DNA of 64,000 nucleotides from Paulinella micropora (GCA_009731375.1 BJOX01000043.1:913037-977036), one strand, 5' to 3'. Positions 24,346-49,259 are shown, counted from the stretch's first letter. Program-made: numbers and translations. Notes: generated by a model from the sequence alone, not told the origin.

Positions 24346-25927
24346 GTTCAGTGTGCCCCTGAAGAGTTGAAACGAGCAGATGGAGTCCTATGTTCTCGTG
24401 TTGTGTAAGTGTGCTGTTGTGTTTGTCTTTTGTTGTCGTGTGTTCTGTTCACTGTGTCGTCAATGCTTGTGTCAAGCACGATGTTATACAACACGACAAC
24501 CAACTCACGCCCAACACAACAATCAACAAATAACAGTCAAGGAATTGGTGGACTCACCCTCCCCCTCTGTCGGGGGAAGCCTTGCTGTTCCTTCTGCCAA
24601 GCCAGACGATGTGTACGTGTGCACCCTGACAAAGTACACCACACTTGTGCTTCACAAACAAGTCGGTTAGCAACCTTACTCCACCCTCGTGCGTACACAA
24701 TCAAGAATCGTTCAAAAAGGTTTTCAATGATCCTTTCTGGGCTCAGCCCAATAGGTCACTGTTATTGTCCTTTTGTGAAAGAACCTTTCCCAACTCAAAA
24801 ACCAACCGAAGCTTTGCCTTTTTGAGTTATGGGGGGTGTGTTTGTGAGTGTTCTCGTGTGTGTGTATGTGTTTGTGTGTACCGAGTGCTGCTGACTCTTC
24901 ACACAACAACGGCTGATGCCTTGTGAGTTGCTCGCTGTCAGAGTTTTTGTTCTTGGTGACCTATTTGACACCACACACACGTTGTTAGTGTTTGGGTGTG
25001 ATGTGAGGTGTGTGTCTCGTCTGTGTGTCTACGAGAGTGTGTATGTCTGTGTGTGTACCGAGTGCTGGTGACTCTTCACACACTTGTCGTTGATGTCTTA
25101 CAAGCCACTCGGTATCCGAGTTCTTGTCCTTGCTGACATATATGACACCACACAACACGTTTGGAGTGTTTGAGTGTGATGTGGGGTGTGTTTCGTTGTT
25201 TGTGAACACAAATAAAAATGGTTCCCAAAACACACTCCTTTTTAGCCTGCCTGTCTTCAATTTACACTCCATTCCCCCGGCCTATGTCTTAATAGACTGG
25301 CCTACCACCCCTTTGAGAGATGGCTACCTTCTTTGGTGTGGGATGGGTGTTGTTTGTATAAACAGGTTTTATGCCAAGGGAATAGGATTCTGTATGTGTG
25401 TCGTTTTTTTTCTTTTTTTTTTCTTCTTCTGCCTCGTTGCACGTATTGACGTGTCAACAACGTTTGTATGTGTTACGTGTTTGTGGCAGTACAAACAAGA
25501 GTTAGAGCGTGTAATTGTTGGTTATTCTCCTCGTGAGGAGTATGTGTAGGTATACGTGTAGGAGTGTTGACAGAATTGATAGGAGGGTGTTTTCCTTCTC
25601 TTTATGTGTGTTTGTTAGCTCTCCTCTGGCTCGACAATGTGTCGACAATCACACCAGTGAGCCCCCTAATGTTTCTGTCCCACTAAGTACACTTTCTATG
25701 CCCCCTACACACTCCAAACACACTGCTGAGGTGTCAAAATCGTACACACAACGAGTGTCTTGTCGTGCCGCTTTATGGGCCTCTGTGCAAGATTTCACTG
25801 TTGTTTTTGTGCACTGCAAGCTACTAACACCTCCCCAACTCCTTTCCTACACTCCTCCACTACCTTTCCTTCTTGCTTTGCTTAGGGGAGTGGCTATTTT
25901 CACTCAGTGAAATTTGGAGGATATAAA
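24346..25927 (-). mobile_element. Untranslated leader of the 16.1-kb element, with a tandem repeat
   Basis: The leader lies between the primer-binding site and the gag-like ATG. It is CA/GT-rich and has no convincing frame. A unit of about 178 bp, containing GTGTACCGAGTGCTG then GACTCTTCACACA, occurs at about 24,873 and 25,051, with partial matches further right. Confidence 0.6.
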
Positions 25928-25943
25928 AATCTAGGCTACTCCA
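25928..25943 (-). promoter_or_regulatory. Candidate primer-binding site
   Basis: One base after the 5' LTR the minus strand reads TGGAGTAGCCTAG. It begins with the TGG that pairs with a tRNA CCA end. The tRNA was not identified. Confidence 0.5.
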
Positions 25944-25944
25944 C

Positions 25945-26335
25945 TTTTGTCGGTTATAATCAAAAGATATTATTTAATGTAAGCCGGGGTATTTATCTTT
26001 CCAATTTCACAGCACTCTCGGATAATAACCTAATTTTCCTCCTCTACAAAGAGAGGAAACCAGTATGGCGGAAAATGTAGGAGACTGTCAGAGCCACTGT
26101 CAGCAACAAAAAGGAAAAAGAGAGGTATTTCCCAGTGTCACCACTAACGATAACTTATTATACGGCTTAGAAAAGTAGTACCGGTTATGAATCGTAATAT
26201 TATCGTTTTCAACCGGCTCAAAAGTATATAAATAAAAACGGATATAACTACATCTTAAAGAGATGTAGCTCTTTTATACATCACTGTGTATAGGGGTATA
26301 AGAAAAGGTGGCATATGTACCTATCTGCGCCTACA
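25945..26335 (-). repeat. 5' LTR of the 16.1-kb element
   Basis: This 391-bp copy matches 10,217-10,600 along its length with small indels. On the minus strand it starts TGTAGGCGC and ends CCGACAAAA. An ATTTATATAC stretch inside could serve as a TATA box. Confidence 0.92.
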
Positions 26336-26661
26336 CATCATGATAGGTTGCTGTGAAACAGTGGTTTCGGGATTTGACGGTGCCAGCTCACAGCTCAAGG
26401 TAGGGGAATGTGCCAAGTTATATCATCTTAATTTTAATAACAGTTTTCACTACTGATTTATAGATTAATATTGTACTTTTGAGCCGGTTGAAAACGATAA
26501 TATGTATTAATATTAAGACAGGTAACCGGTACTACTTTTTACGCCGGATAATATTATCGTTAGGGCTGACATTTGGAAATGGCTCGGCGCTGTTTCCTTT
26601 TTGCAACTTTTGTTGCTTGGCTCTCAGTGACGGTCTCCTACATTTTCCCATCCGGGCCATA

Positions 26662-27826
26662 TATTGCTGTTGACATTCAAGTGAGCAAAAAAAATTCGTT
26701 TTTATTTTTTGGTTGAAATTTTTTGTTTTGCGATAAAATTTCAGTTTTGCTGGAAATTTGGTTTTTGGTGAAAATCTCAGTTTTGGTTGGAAATTTCTGT
26801 TTTGATTTAGAACTGATTCCTGTCACCACCGCCGGACAAAGAATTCCGGTCGCCACCGCCGGATAATGATGTGATGATTAATATTAATAAAAATTAATTC
26901 TCCTAATATTAATAATATAATTATATATTACTAGAATATTCACACTTTTAATATAATATTAATATTAATATTAATATAGGAAAAATATTTGTACAGCTTC
27001 AATACTGAGCTATTATATCAAAAATATATAATATTATTAATAATATTGAGATCATGAGTCAGTCACTTGAGTGAGTCTCGTCTCATCTCTCTGTACGAAA
27101 AGATTGAAGCTGAAAACCATGATGAGAGATATAAACTTCTCACTTGTAAAGTTCTTTCAACAGCTGCTCTTGGTCCGACAATAAGATCCTGCCGTTCTCT
27201 AAGTAAAAACTATCCAGCACGCAATCTTCTGCGTCCACTTCCACGACATATGCTTCATATCTATCATCATGGTTTTCATCTTCAATCTTTTCGTACGGTT
27301 GTTTTTCGCTTTCTTGGAGGCCCTACCCAGGAGGGCGCAAACTTGCTTTTGGCCCACCTGCGCGCGGCTTCAGATCCTCTACCGAAAAATCTTTCCCCGG
27401 CAAGCGTACAGGGGCAACGGAACTTTTTTGGCTGAGATTTACCGAGCATTTGCGAACGCTACTAGTTTGGAATCAGTAGCTGCGCAGTATGAACATTGTA
27501 TTCCATAAATCACTGTATTCTAGTATGATTATTCAATTATTAAATTCTGATGGAACCGACGACTTTCGCATAAATGTTATATATTGTTAATAACCATACA
27601 TTTTTTTAGACGTTCTGACAAGATCACGGAGTATTAATAATGATTTTTTTTCCTGTTTTCCGTGTTGAAATATTCGTTTTGTATTGTATTAATATTTCCA
27701 ACCAAAACAAAAAATTTCATTCAAAATAAAAAAATTCAATGAAAAACAAGATTTCAACCAAAACCAAAAAAGTGGCTCAAAAATGAAAAACCAATTTTTT
27801 TGTTCACTTGAATGTCAACAGCAATA
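26662..27826. mobile_element. 1.17-kb TIR DNA element nested in the solo LTR
   Basis: The left end reads TATTGCTGTTGACATTCAAG and the right end is its exact inverse (CTTGAATGTCAACAGCAATA). Looser inverted similarity of T-rich/A-rich sequence continues for about 100 bp inward. ATA flanks both sides and occurs once at the matching place in the intact LTR (CCATACTGG), consistent with a 3-bp target-site duplication. No transposase is visible, so the element is non-autonomous. PIF/Harbinger-like and Tc/mariner-like origins are both possible. Confidence 0.85.
27140..27322 (-). pseudogene. Captured coding fragment inside the TIR element
   Basis: A minus-strand frame of 60 residues follows a TAG acceptor-like site and reads like ordinary protein (PYEKIEDENHDDRYEAYVVE, then AEDCVLDSFYLENGRILL). 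It stops at TGA 27,140-27,142. Part of it is duplicated in inverted orientation at 27,097-27,137 (YEKIEAENHDERY on the plus strand). The product is not recognised. It is probably a host gene fragment carried by the element. Confidence 0.4.
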
Positions 27827-27977
27827 ATACTGCAATGTACTGGTTTCCTCTCTTTTGCAGAGGAGGAAGATTAGGTTATTATTAATATCAGAGTGCTTGA
27901 ATTGAGTGGATATATTAATAGACCCCTGCTTGCATTAAATAATATATATATGTATCTTTTGATTATAACAGACAAAA

Positions 27978-28385
27978 GCTTCAAGTCCACAATCTGTAGT
28001 TCAAGTGTCCAGGATTTGCATTTGGAAAAAAGTTTGCTCAGTCATTAGATGTCACTAGTAAAAAGCAAGTCAAACATTGCTTTTCCGTTCACTCTTGTTA
28101 CCTTGTCCACAAATTTACCGCAACGTGCGTGTTTCACGGGAAATCAGGGAAAAGGCAGTGGAGTGGGAAAAGACAATAGTTGATATTTTCTAAAAAGAAC
28201 TTTGACTTGATCGTTTGAAGTTATTTCTGAACGAAATCGAAAACTAGTTAGTGAAGTCGAAACGTCGTGCAGGCTGAGAGGAGACTAACGGGTCGGTCAA
28301 AAACAGTGAAATGTCAACGGTAGTGATTTTCGCCGGTCGTTAAAGTTCTCAGTCTGATAATCAATACAAAACTTGAAAAGAAAAA
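27978..28385. other. Stretch without a recognised gene
   Basis: This is non-repetitive sequence with no long frame and no clear repeat. Confidence 0.5.
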
Positions 28386-28714
<329 letters not shown>

Positions 28715-28875
28715 TAGGCCATTGGTCCTTTTCAATGGGCTGATTGGTATAAAGCTCCTAGAGTAATGTGCTATGCCGTCACTTCCTTTATTCCACCAAT
28801 TGGTGTGGAGACTTTCCTTATGGAATGGAGGACTGGATGCACATGACATTTTGGCTCAGCAATTGGCATGAGATA

Positions 28876-28919
<44 letters not shown>
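28715..28919 (+). repeat. Second repeat body ending in (ATT)n
   Basis: About 160 bp of unique-looking sequence ends in (ATT)n at about 28,876-28,919. It may be another retroposon with an ATT tail. Family not recognised. Confidence 0.45.
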
Positions 28920-29206
28920 GTGTTGACTGTGACATATTTGAGGGAAATCCCGATGAAAAAACCTAGTCACACTTGCTAAACAGAGTTCCAGCCCAATGGC
29001 CTCAATGCGTTAAACTGTGACGCCAACTCACAACCCTTTGGTGGTAGATGCTGGGGAGGAGGGTCGTTGCGCGCGTAAAAGATCTTAAACTCCGCATATG
29101 CTGGTTGATAGCCCAGGACCCAGCAGACACCAGATTGTTATGGGTGGGGTTTCGAGGCAGCTCTAGCAACCGCGCTTGGTGTATGCACTTGCACATTCGG
29201 TGACGT
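28920..29206 (+). repeat. Partial copy of the 493-bp unit, cut by a gap
   Basis: It begins with the spacer part (GTGTTGACTGTGACATATTT) and continues into the main body (CAGCCCAATGGCC) until the N run at 29,207-29,405. It is slightly diverged from the array copies (for example CAATGCG instead of CAAGGCG). Confidence 0.9.
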
Positions 29207-29405
29207 NNNNNNNNNNNNNNNNNNNNNNNNNNNNNNNNNNNNNNNNNNNNNNNNNNNNNNNNNNNNNNNNNNNNNNNNNNNNNNNNNNNNNNNNNNNNNN
29301 NNNNNNNNNNNNNNNNNNNNNNNNNNNNNNNNNNNNNNNNNNNNNNNNNNNNNNNNNNNNNNNNNNNNNNNNNNNNNNNNNNNNNNNNNNNNNNNNNNNN
29401 NNNNN

Positions 29406-29659
29406 CCCAGTGGTCAAGTTCTACCATCTGGGCCCTGTCGCCAGTTCGATTCCCGTCGGTGCCACCAGTATTTTCATTGAACATACCGGTCTATTTCTGG
29501 ACCAGTATTTTCATTGAACATACCGGCCCGTCTGGAAGTGTTGGAACTGCCCTTGCGGGGGTGTCATTAGAGCTTATCGTCAATTCTTCGTACTCCCCTC
29601 ACGGGTGAGACGATGGAGGCGCATGTGCAGAAATGCATCAGCCATTGACAGAGAAGCAC

Positions 29660-29726
<67 letters not shown>
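29406..29726 (+). repeat. tRNA-derived SINE copy A with (ATT)n tail
   Basis: The 5' end is lost in the gap. A B-box motif, GTTCGATTC, lies at 29,444-29,452, followed by GGTGCCACCAG. A duplicated stretch with ACCAGTATTTTCATTGAACA and a body ending GAGAAGCAC lead into (ATT)n. Confidence 0.8.
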
Positions 29727-29992
29727 GGACACCGTGATAGCCCAGTGGTCAAGTTCTATCATATGTGCCCTGTCGCCAGTTCGATTCCACTCGGTGCCAC
29801 CAGTATTTTCATTGAACATACCGATCCGTCAGGACCAGTATTTTCATTGAACATACCTGCCCGTCTGGAAGTGTTGGAACTGCCCTTGCGGGGGTGTCAT
29901 TAGAGCTTATCGTCAATTCTTCGTACTCCCCTCACGGGTGAGACGATGGAGGCGCATGTGCAGAAATGCATCAGCCATTGACAGAGAAGCAC

Positions 29993-30029
<37 letters not shown>

Positions 30030-30035
30030 TATTAC

Positions 30036-30129
<94 letters not shown>
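29727..30129 (+). repeat. tRNA-derived SINE copy B with (ATT)n tail
   Basis: The A-box-like motif TAGCCCAGTGG at 29,738-29,748 and the B box GTTCGATTC at 29,779-29,787 mark a pol III promoter of tRNA type. The body of about 265 bp matches copy A, including the duplicated TATTTTCATTGAACAT segment. It ends at 29,992 and is followed by about 135 bp of (ATT)n. A tRNA head, unrelated body and simple-repeat tail are the hallmarks of a SINE. Confidence 0.85.
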
Positions 30130-30132
<3 letters not shown>

Positions 30133-33001
30133 CCCAATGGCCTCAAGGCGTTAAACTGTGACGCCAACTCATAACCCTTTGGTGGTAGATGCTGGGGAGG
30201 AGGGTCGTTGCGCGCGTAAAAGATCTTAAACTCCGCATATGCTGGTTGATAGCCCAGGACCCAGCAGACACCAGATTGTTATGGGTGGGGTTTCGAGGCA
30301 GCTCTAGCAACCGCGCTTGGTGTATGCACTTGCACATTCGGTGACGTCTTGCAAGAGGTTGCTGGGACTGCGGAATAACCTCGGCTTAGTGCAGTCTTGC
30401 CCTCAGGAGCTCCATCGGTGGCCCCGATCATCAGGCGAGAGACTGACACGGGGGGGTGGAGGACCTCGAACAAGGGTATTGGAGGCTTATGTCCGTTGAG
30501 GATATGCCATTAGCTGCATCAGTACGCCTCAGATATAGTAAATCTGCCTTGGAGTGTTGACTGTGACATATTTGAGGGAAATCCCGATGAAAAAACCTAG
30601 TCACACTTGCTAAACAGAGTTCCAGCCCAATGGCCTCAAGGCGTTAAACTGTGACGCCAACTCATAACCCTTTGGTGGTAGATGCTGGGGAGGAGGGTCG
30701 TTGCGCGCGTAAAAGATCTTAAACTCCGCATATGCTGGTTGATAGCCCAGGACCCAGCAGACACCAGATTGTTATGGGTGGGGTTTCGAGGCAGCTCTAG
30801 CAACCGCGCTTGGTGTATGCACTTGCACATTCGGTGACGTCTTGCAAGAGGTTGCTGGGACTGCGGAATAACCTCGGCTTAGTGCAGTCTTGCCCTCAGG
30901 AGCTCCATCGGTGGCCCCGATCATCAGGCGAGAGACTGACACGGGGGGGTGGAGGACCTCGAACAAGGGTATTGGAGGCTTATGTCCGTTGAGGATATGC
31001 CATTAGCTGCATCAGTACGCCTCAGATATAGTAAATCTGCCTTGGAGTGTTGACTGTGACATATTTGAGGGAAATCCCGATGAAAAAACCTAGTCACACT
31101 TGCTAAACAGAGTTCCAGCCCAATGGCCTCAAGGCGTTAAACTGTGACGCCAACTCATAACCCTTTGGTGGTAGATGCTGGGGAGGAGGGTCGTTGCGCG
31201 CGTAAAAGATCTTAAACTCCGCATATGCTGGTTGATAGCCCAGGACCCAGCAGACACCAGATTGTTATGGGTGGGGTTTCGAGGCAGCTCTAGCAACCGC
31301 GCTTGGTGTATGCACTTGCACATTCGGTGACGTCTTGCAAGAGGTTGCTGGGACTGCGGAATAACCTCGGCTTAGTGCAGTCTTGCCCTCAGGAGCTCCA
31401 TCGGTGGCCCCGATCATCAGGCGAGAGACTGACACGGGGGGGTGGAGGACCTCGAACAAGGGTATTGGAGGCTTATGTCCGTTGAGGATATGCCATTAGC
31501 TGCATCAGTACGCCTCAGATATAGTAAATCTGCCTTGGAGTGTTGACTGTGACATATTTGAGGGAAATCCCGATGAAAAAACCTAGTCACACTTGCTAAA
31601 CAGAGTTCCAGCCCAATGGCCTCAAGGCGTTAAACTGTGACGCCAACTCATAACCCTTTGGTGGTAGATGCTGGGGAGGAGGGTCGTTGCGCGCGTAAAA
31701 GATCTTAAACTCCGCATATGCTGGTTGATAGCCCAGGACCCAGCAGACACCAGATTGTTATGGGTGGGGTTTCGAGGCAGCTCTAGCAACCGCGCTTGGT
31801 GTATGCACTTGCACATTCGGTGACGTCTTGCAAGAGGTTGCTGGGACTGCGGAATAACCTCGGCTTAGTGCAGTCTTGCCCTCAGGAGCTCCATCGGTGG
31901 CCCCGATCATCAGGCGAGAGACTGACACGGGGGGGTGGAGGACCTCGAACAAGGGTATTGGAGGCTTATGTCCGTTGAGGATATGCCATTAGCTGCATCA
32001 GTACGCCTCAGATATAGTAAATCTGCCTTGGAGTGTTGACTGTGACATATTTGAGGGAAATCCCGATGAAAAAACCTAGTCACACTTGCTAAACAGAGTT
32101 CCAGCCCAATGGCCTCAAGGCGTTAAACTGTGACGCCAACTCATAACCCTTTGGTGGTAGATGCTGGGGAGGAGGGTCGTTGCGCGCGTAAAAGATCTTA
32201 AACTCCGCATATGCTGGTTGATAGCCCAGGACCCAGCAGACACCAGATTGTTATGGGTGGGGTTTCGAGGCAGCTCTAGCAACCGCGCTTGGTGTATGCA
32301 CTTGCACATTCGGTGACGTCTTGCAAGAGGTTGCTGGGACTGCGGAATAACCTCGGCTTAGTGCAGTCTTGCCCTCAGGAGCTCCATCGGTGGCCCCGAT
32401 CATCAGGCGAGAGACTGACACGGGGGGGTGGAGGACCTCGAACAAGGGTATTGGAGGCTTATGTCCGTTGAGGATATGCCATTAGCTGCATCAGTACGCC
32501 TCAGATATAGTAAATCTGCCTTGGAGTGTTGACTGTGACATATTTGAGGGAAATCCCGATGAAAAAACCTAGTCACACTTGCTAAACAGAGTTCCAGCCC
32601 AATGGCCTCAAGGCGTTAAACTGTGACGCCAACTCATAACCCTTTGGTGGTAGATGCTGGGGAGGAGGGTCGTTGCGCGCGTAAAAGATCTTAAACTCCG
32701 CATATGCTGGTTGATAGCCCAGGACCCAGCAGACACCAGATTGTTATGGGTGGGGTTTCGAGGCAGCTCTAGCAACCGCGCTTGGTGTATGCACTTGCAC
32801 ATTCGGTGACGTCTTGCAAGAGGTTGCTGGGACTGCGGAATAACCTCGGCTTAGTGCAGTCTTGCCCTCAGGAGCTCCATCGGTGGCCCCGATCATCAGG
32901 CGAGAGACTGACACGGAGGGGTGGAGGACCTCGAACAAGGGTATTGGAGGCTTATGTCCGTTGAGGATATGCCATTAGCTGCATCAGTACGCCTCAGATA
33001 T
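30130..33001 (+). repeat. Six-copy tandem array of a 493-bp unit
   Basis: Units start at 30,130, 30,623, 31,116, 31,609, 32,102 and 32,595. The last lacks the final ~86 bp. Copies appear identical except for single changes such as GGAGGGG in copy 6. Each unit has a ~407-bp body and an ~86-bp spacer containing GTGTTGACTGTGACATATTT. Short frames recur in each copy, but none looks like a gene. The array lies between (ATT)n on the left and four ATT triplets on the right. Confidence 0.95.
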
Positions 33002-33436
33002 CGTATTATTATTATTTTACGCAAACGCTTTTAATAAGAGAATACTTGCCACTAGTAGGAATAAGTGGGGAGCGTTCGAGGGAAATGGAATGGTATCATG
33101 AGTCAAGTCTTTCGACGAAGAATCAGCCTTACAACGCAGCCACAAGATCCTCCTCAGACCATATCTAAACACGTGCAAACACAATCATGTTAACGGCGGC
33201 ACAATCAAGACGCGAAGTTGAAATGAAATCATTTATCTATCTTTGACCTCATCGTTCTCATTGTAATCCGTCACAGCGAAATGTTTTATCTTTTGATTTC
33301 ATATGTCGCGGCATATGCAGCCTCGTTCTCTTCCAACCATACTGCTACACTGGTGATTACATGCATATGTTAGTTATTATTGCGAACGGTCATGTGACGA
33401 ACTTAGCAACTTGGATTCTTATTTTCCTCAGAGAGA

Positions 33437-33480
<44 letters not shown>

Positions 33481-33590
33481 TCAGTCAGTCAGTCAGTAAT
33501 TTTTGCTGGCGACATTCCCAGTGGGAAAATAGAAAAATGTCCCTCTGTAAACGTGAGAGTGTCCGTCAAGCTTACTAAGATTTAGTATGA
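33002..33590. other. Unique sequence with a (GA)n/(CAGT)n patch
   Basis: No gene recognised. A (GA)n run followed by repeated CAGT lies at about 33,430-33,500. Confidence 0.5.
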
Positions 33591-33784
33591 GTGTACATCC
33601 ATTTTACACCAAGGACTTTTGAAGTGGTCAAACAGCCCAACTTTGAACTGATTGATCTCAAACAATATTTGAGACACAAAAGTGCAGAGTACACACAAAC
33701 ACACACACACACATATATATATATAATATATATATATATATACAACGTCTGGTTCATTCTCTTCTTCGTCGTCATCTACCTGGT

Positions 33785-33816
<32 letters not shown>

Positions 33817-33965
33817 GGAAAGCTCTTGCCCTGAGCATTCGAATGATGGCTTCAGCATTCTTGCACACCACTTCCGCTTGGAGGAGAAAGATGAGTACAA
33901 AAGGCAGATAGAGAACGATGAGTACAAAGGCAGTTACTTTGCCACTGGAATGCCCGCAGTAAACA
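33591..33965. repeat. Palindromic dispersed repeat (family P1) with microsatellites in its centre
   Basis: The left arm (TTTGAAGTGGTCAAACAGCC, ATTTGAGACACAAAAGTGCAG) and the right arm (GGAAAGCTCTTGCCCTGAGC, ACGATGAGTACAAAGGCAG, CAGTAA) match the copy at 61.4 kb in order. (AC)n, (TA)n and (CT)n tracts separate the arms. Embedded at 33,743-33,780 is a minus-strand acidic peptide frame (VDDDEEENEPDV) bounded by CAG and GTATAT. It could be an exon, but its upstream sequence is purine-rich. Confidence 0.6.
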
Positions 33966-34283
<318 letters not shown>

Positions 34284-34371
34284 AGGGTAAAGGGTTCTTT
34301 GGGGGATACATCGCAGGGCGACGAGTTCTAGTCGATGCTGTGCTTTCCTTTGCTTCGGGCTTCATCTTCAC
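34284..34371 (+). pseudogene. Displaced copy of ALAS exon 14
   Basis: The segment after ACGCAG matches ALAS exon 14 (57,197-57,300) through GGGGGATACATCGCAGGGCG and TCGGGCTTCATCTTCAC, then runs into GTAAGTCC. An extra base near the start gives a frameshift and a TAA. It lies 23 kb upstream of the real exon and outside the gene, so it cannot be translated as ALAS. Confidence 0.85.
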
Positions 34372-47040
<12,669 letters not shown>

Positions 47041-47531
47041 GGTCTGGGAGGAACTTGAAACTCAGTAGTAGAAGTAGTAGTAGTAGTTTAATAGGAAAGC
47101 AGTTCCCTTTACGGAAACTATACTCCTAAAGACAGAAGCAGGACTACTGGGATGACTTCTTCAAGCTAAAATAATCTATGAGTACTTCTATGCATACTGA
47201 AAGTCCAAAATCGCCTAACTAAACACAAGTCTCAGGATCCAAGAGCCTCCAAAAACAAGATCATCCAAGCGCCCATTGAGTTTGGTCACGATAGTCAGGT
47301 GGCACCTGCCGTGTGTATTTTGAGCCAAATACTACCTCATTCACCTTGAATCGACGGAGGCCCGGTCTTACTAGGTCACGATTATTGGTTTAAATCCAAA
47401 TCAAACAAAATGGCAAAACACATTTTCTTTTCAAGTTCTCAAAGAACAAATCCCTCTGCAGAACCGTTGACTGGCTTGAAAACCCCATCAGGCAAGTTAA
47501 CTGTACCTCTCGAAACAATCAAGTGTTGACC
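47041..47531. promoter_or_regulatory. Shared upstream region of the divergent gene pair
   Basis: About 490 bp separates the candidate start of the WWE/BRCT gene (minus) from the ALAS start (plus). The sequence is free of microsatellites, unlike almost everything around it. It is the natural place for one or two promoters. No specific factor sites were identified. Confidence 0.45.
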
Positions 47532-47869
47532 ATGCAACACCTTGCTCGTGCAGCCCCATCTCAAACTATGTACCTGGCACCTCTGGCGGCTACCCAGTGC
47601 CCGTTTCTTCGGTCGATTTCTGTCCTGTCGTCCTCGGTGATCCCTGTTCTCCATCGACAGTTCAAAGAGTATTGTCCATTCCTTCGCACGGTGCAAACCA
47701 CAACGGGACCGCTGATCCAAAGTAAGGAAACCGATCAAGCGAGCGCAAGGCCGTCCTCCGTCGAACGACCTTCGTTTGCTTCTGCACGACACTCAACTGC
47801 GGCGGCCGTGAACGTTAAGTACGACCTACCGAGGCAGGTTTGAAGAGAGAAAATAGGCACAATGTGAGC

Positions 47870-47917
<48 letters not shown>

Positions 47918-48270
47918 CTGTTCTCTCCCTCTTCCCCAGCGACAGCTAGGCAAATTTTGTTTGGTAGGATGTGGTCTTACTGGAGGGCCTTTTCACAAGG
48001 TCATCTCCCTCCCGTCCCTGTCGTGCTGCCCTGCCTGTGAAAGAAAATGTTCGCAAGGCGGTGGAGGCCGTGGAGGGAAACACTCCTTACGATACCCTCT
48101 CCCAGCGCCTGGACAAACTGAAGAAAGATGGGAACTATCGACAGTTCTGGGACATCGAGCGTCAACATGGTATGTTTCCTCATGCATGTCTGTCTGTCTG
48201 CCTGCAGCTGTCTTCTCTGCTTCAAACGTTTCTGGTCTCACCGTCATCATTCATCATCATCATCATCATC

Positions 48271-48339
<69 letters not shown>

Positions 48340-48354
48340 CCCTTNNNNNNNNNN

Positions 48355-48416
<62 letters not shown>

Positions 48417-48884
48417 CCCTTCCTCTCACCACCGCCACAATCCTTTTCTTGAAACTATAGTAACCTTCAACTGCTGGCAATTTGCTTTCCTGCAGGTAAC
48501 TTCCCCAAAGCCTTCCGCCACATTCCCGGCAGTACTGAAGCACCACAAGAAGTGACTGTGTGGTGTAACAACGATTACCTCGGCATGGGCCAACACCCTG
48601 TTGTCACGGGCGCTATGAAAGCAGCTATCGATCGGTATGTATGTATGTTATGTATGTTATGTATGCATGTATGTATTTATGTATGTATTTATGTATGTAT
48701 GTATGTAGTTGTATGTATGTATGCATGTATGTATGTATGTATGTATGTATGTATGTATGTATGTATGTATGTATGTATGTATGTATGATGTATGTATGTA
48801 TGTATGTATGTATGCTGTATGTATGTAAGGTCTGGGGCCGGTTGTGGAGGGACTCGCAACATCTCGGTAACAACTTGAATATGT

Positions 48885-48952
<68 letters not shown>

Positions 48953-49219
48953 TTATATCTATATCTATCTAGCTATCCATCTATCCATCCATCCATCCTT
49001 CTATCCATCTATCTATCTATCTATCTATCTTTCTATCCATCTATCTATCTATCTAACTTGAATATTTTTTGTTTCAATTTGGGGACTTGACAATTCATTA
49101 TTTTATGTATATATGTACCTATACAATACATGATTCTATGTATGTATGTACGTATGCATGCCGACGTACTTGTCCTGACCCTCAGCACATCAAGCAGCCA
49201 AACACACGTTGCTTGTTGC

Positions 49220-49259
<40 letters not shown>

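Larger units (their letters stand above)
10217..26335 (-). mobile_element. 16.1-kb Ty3/gypsy-type LTR retrotransposon
   Basis: Direct repeats at 10,217-10,600 and 25,945-26,335 form the two LTRs. On the minus strand each begins TGTAGGCGCAG. A polypurine tract precedes the 3' LTR, and a TGG-starting site follows the 5' LTR. CATC lies just outside both ends (10,213-10,216 and 26,336-26,339), consistent with a 4-bp target-site duplication. Between the LTRs, in minus-strand order, come a 1.6-kb leader, a gag-like ORF, protease, reverse transcriptase, RNase H, integrase with a GPY/F-like tail, a further C-terminal region, and a separate 3' ORF. The RT-RNase H-integrase order is that of Ty3/gypsy (Metaviridae), not copia. 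Several frameshifts and a stop make it non-autonomous as assembled. LTR divergence is modest. Confidence 0.93.
26465..27977 (+). mobile_element. Inverted solo LTR of the same family, split by an insertion
   Basis: From GAGCCGGTTGAAAACGATAA at 26,481 to about 26,661, and again from about 27,827 to 27,977, the sequence matches the reverse complement of the LTR in order, ending GATTATAACAGACAAAAG. It is more diverged than the two LTRs of the adjacent element. No internal coding region accompanies it, so it is a solo LTR interrupted by the element at 26,662-27,826. Confidence 0.85.

Noticed and set aside
30130-33001. 60-64-codon frames recurring in each 493-bp unit
   Set aside because: They are identical only because the DNA repeat is identical, overlap on both strands and resemble no protein family. 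I looked for a LINE-type RT signature and saw none.
30130-33001. CRISPR-like array
   Set aside because: Units are 493 bp, direct and almost identical throughout, with no short repeat and unique spacers. The context is eukaryotic.
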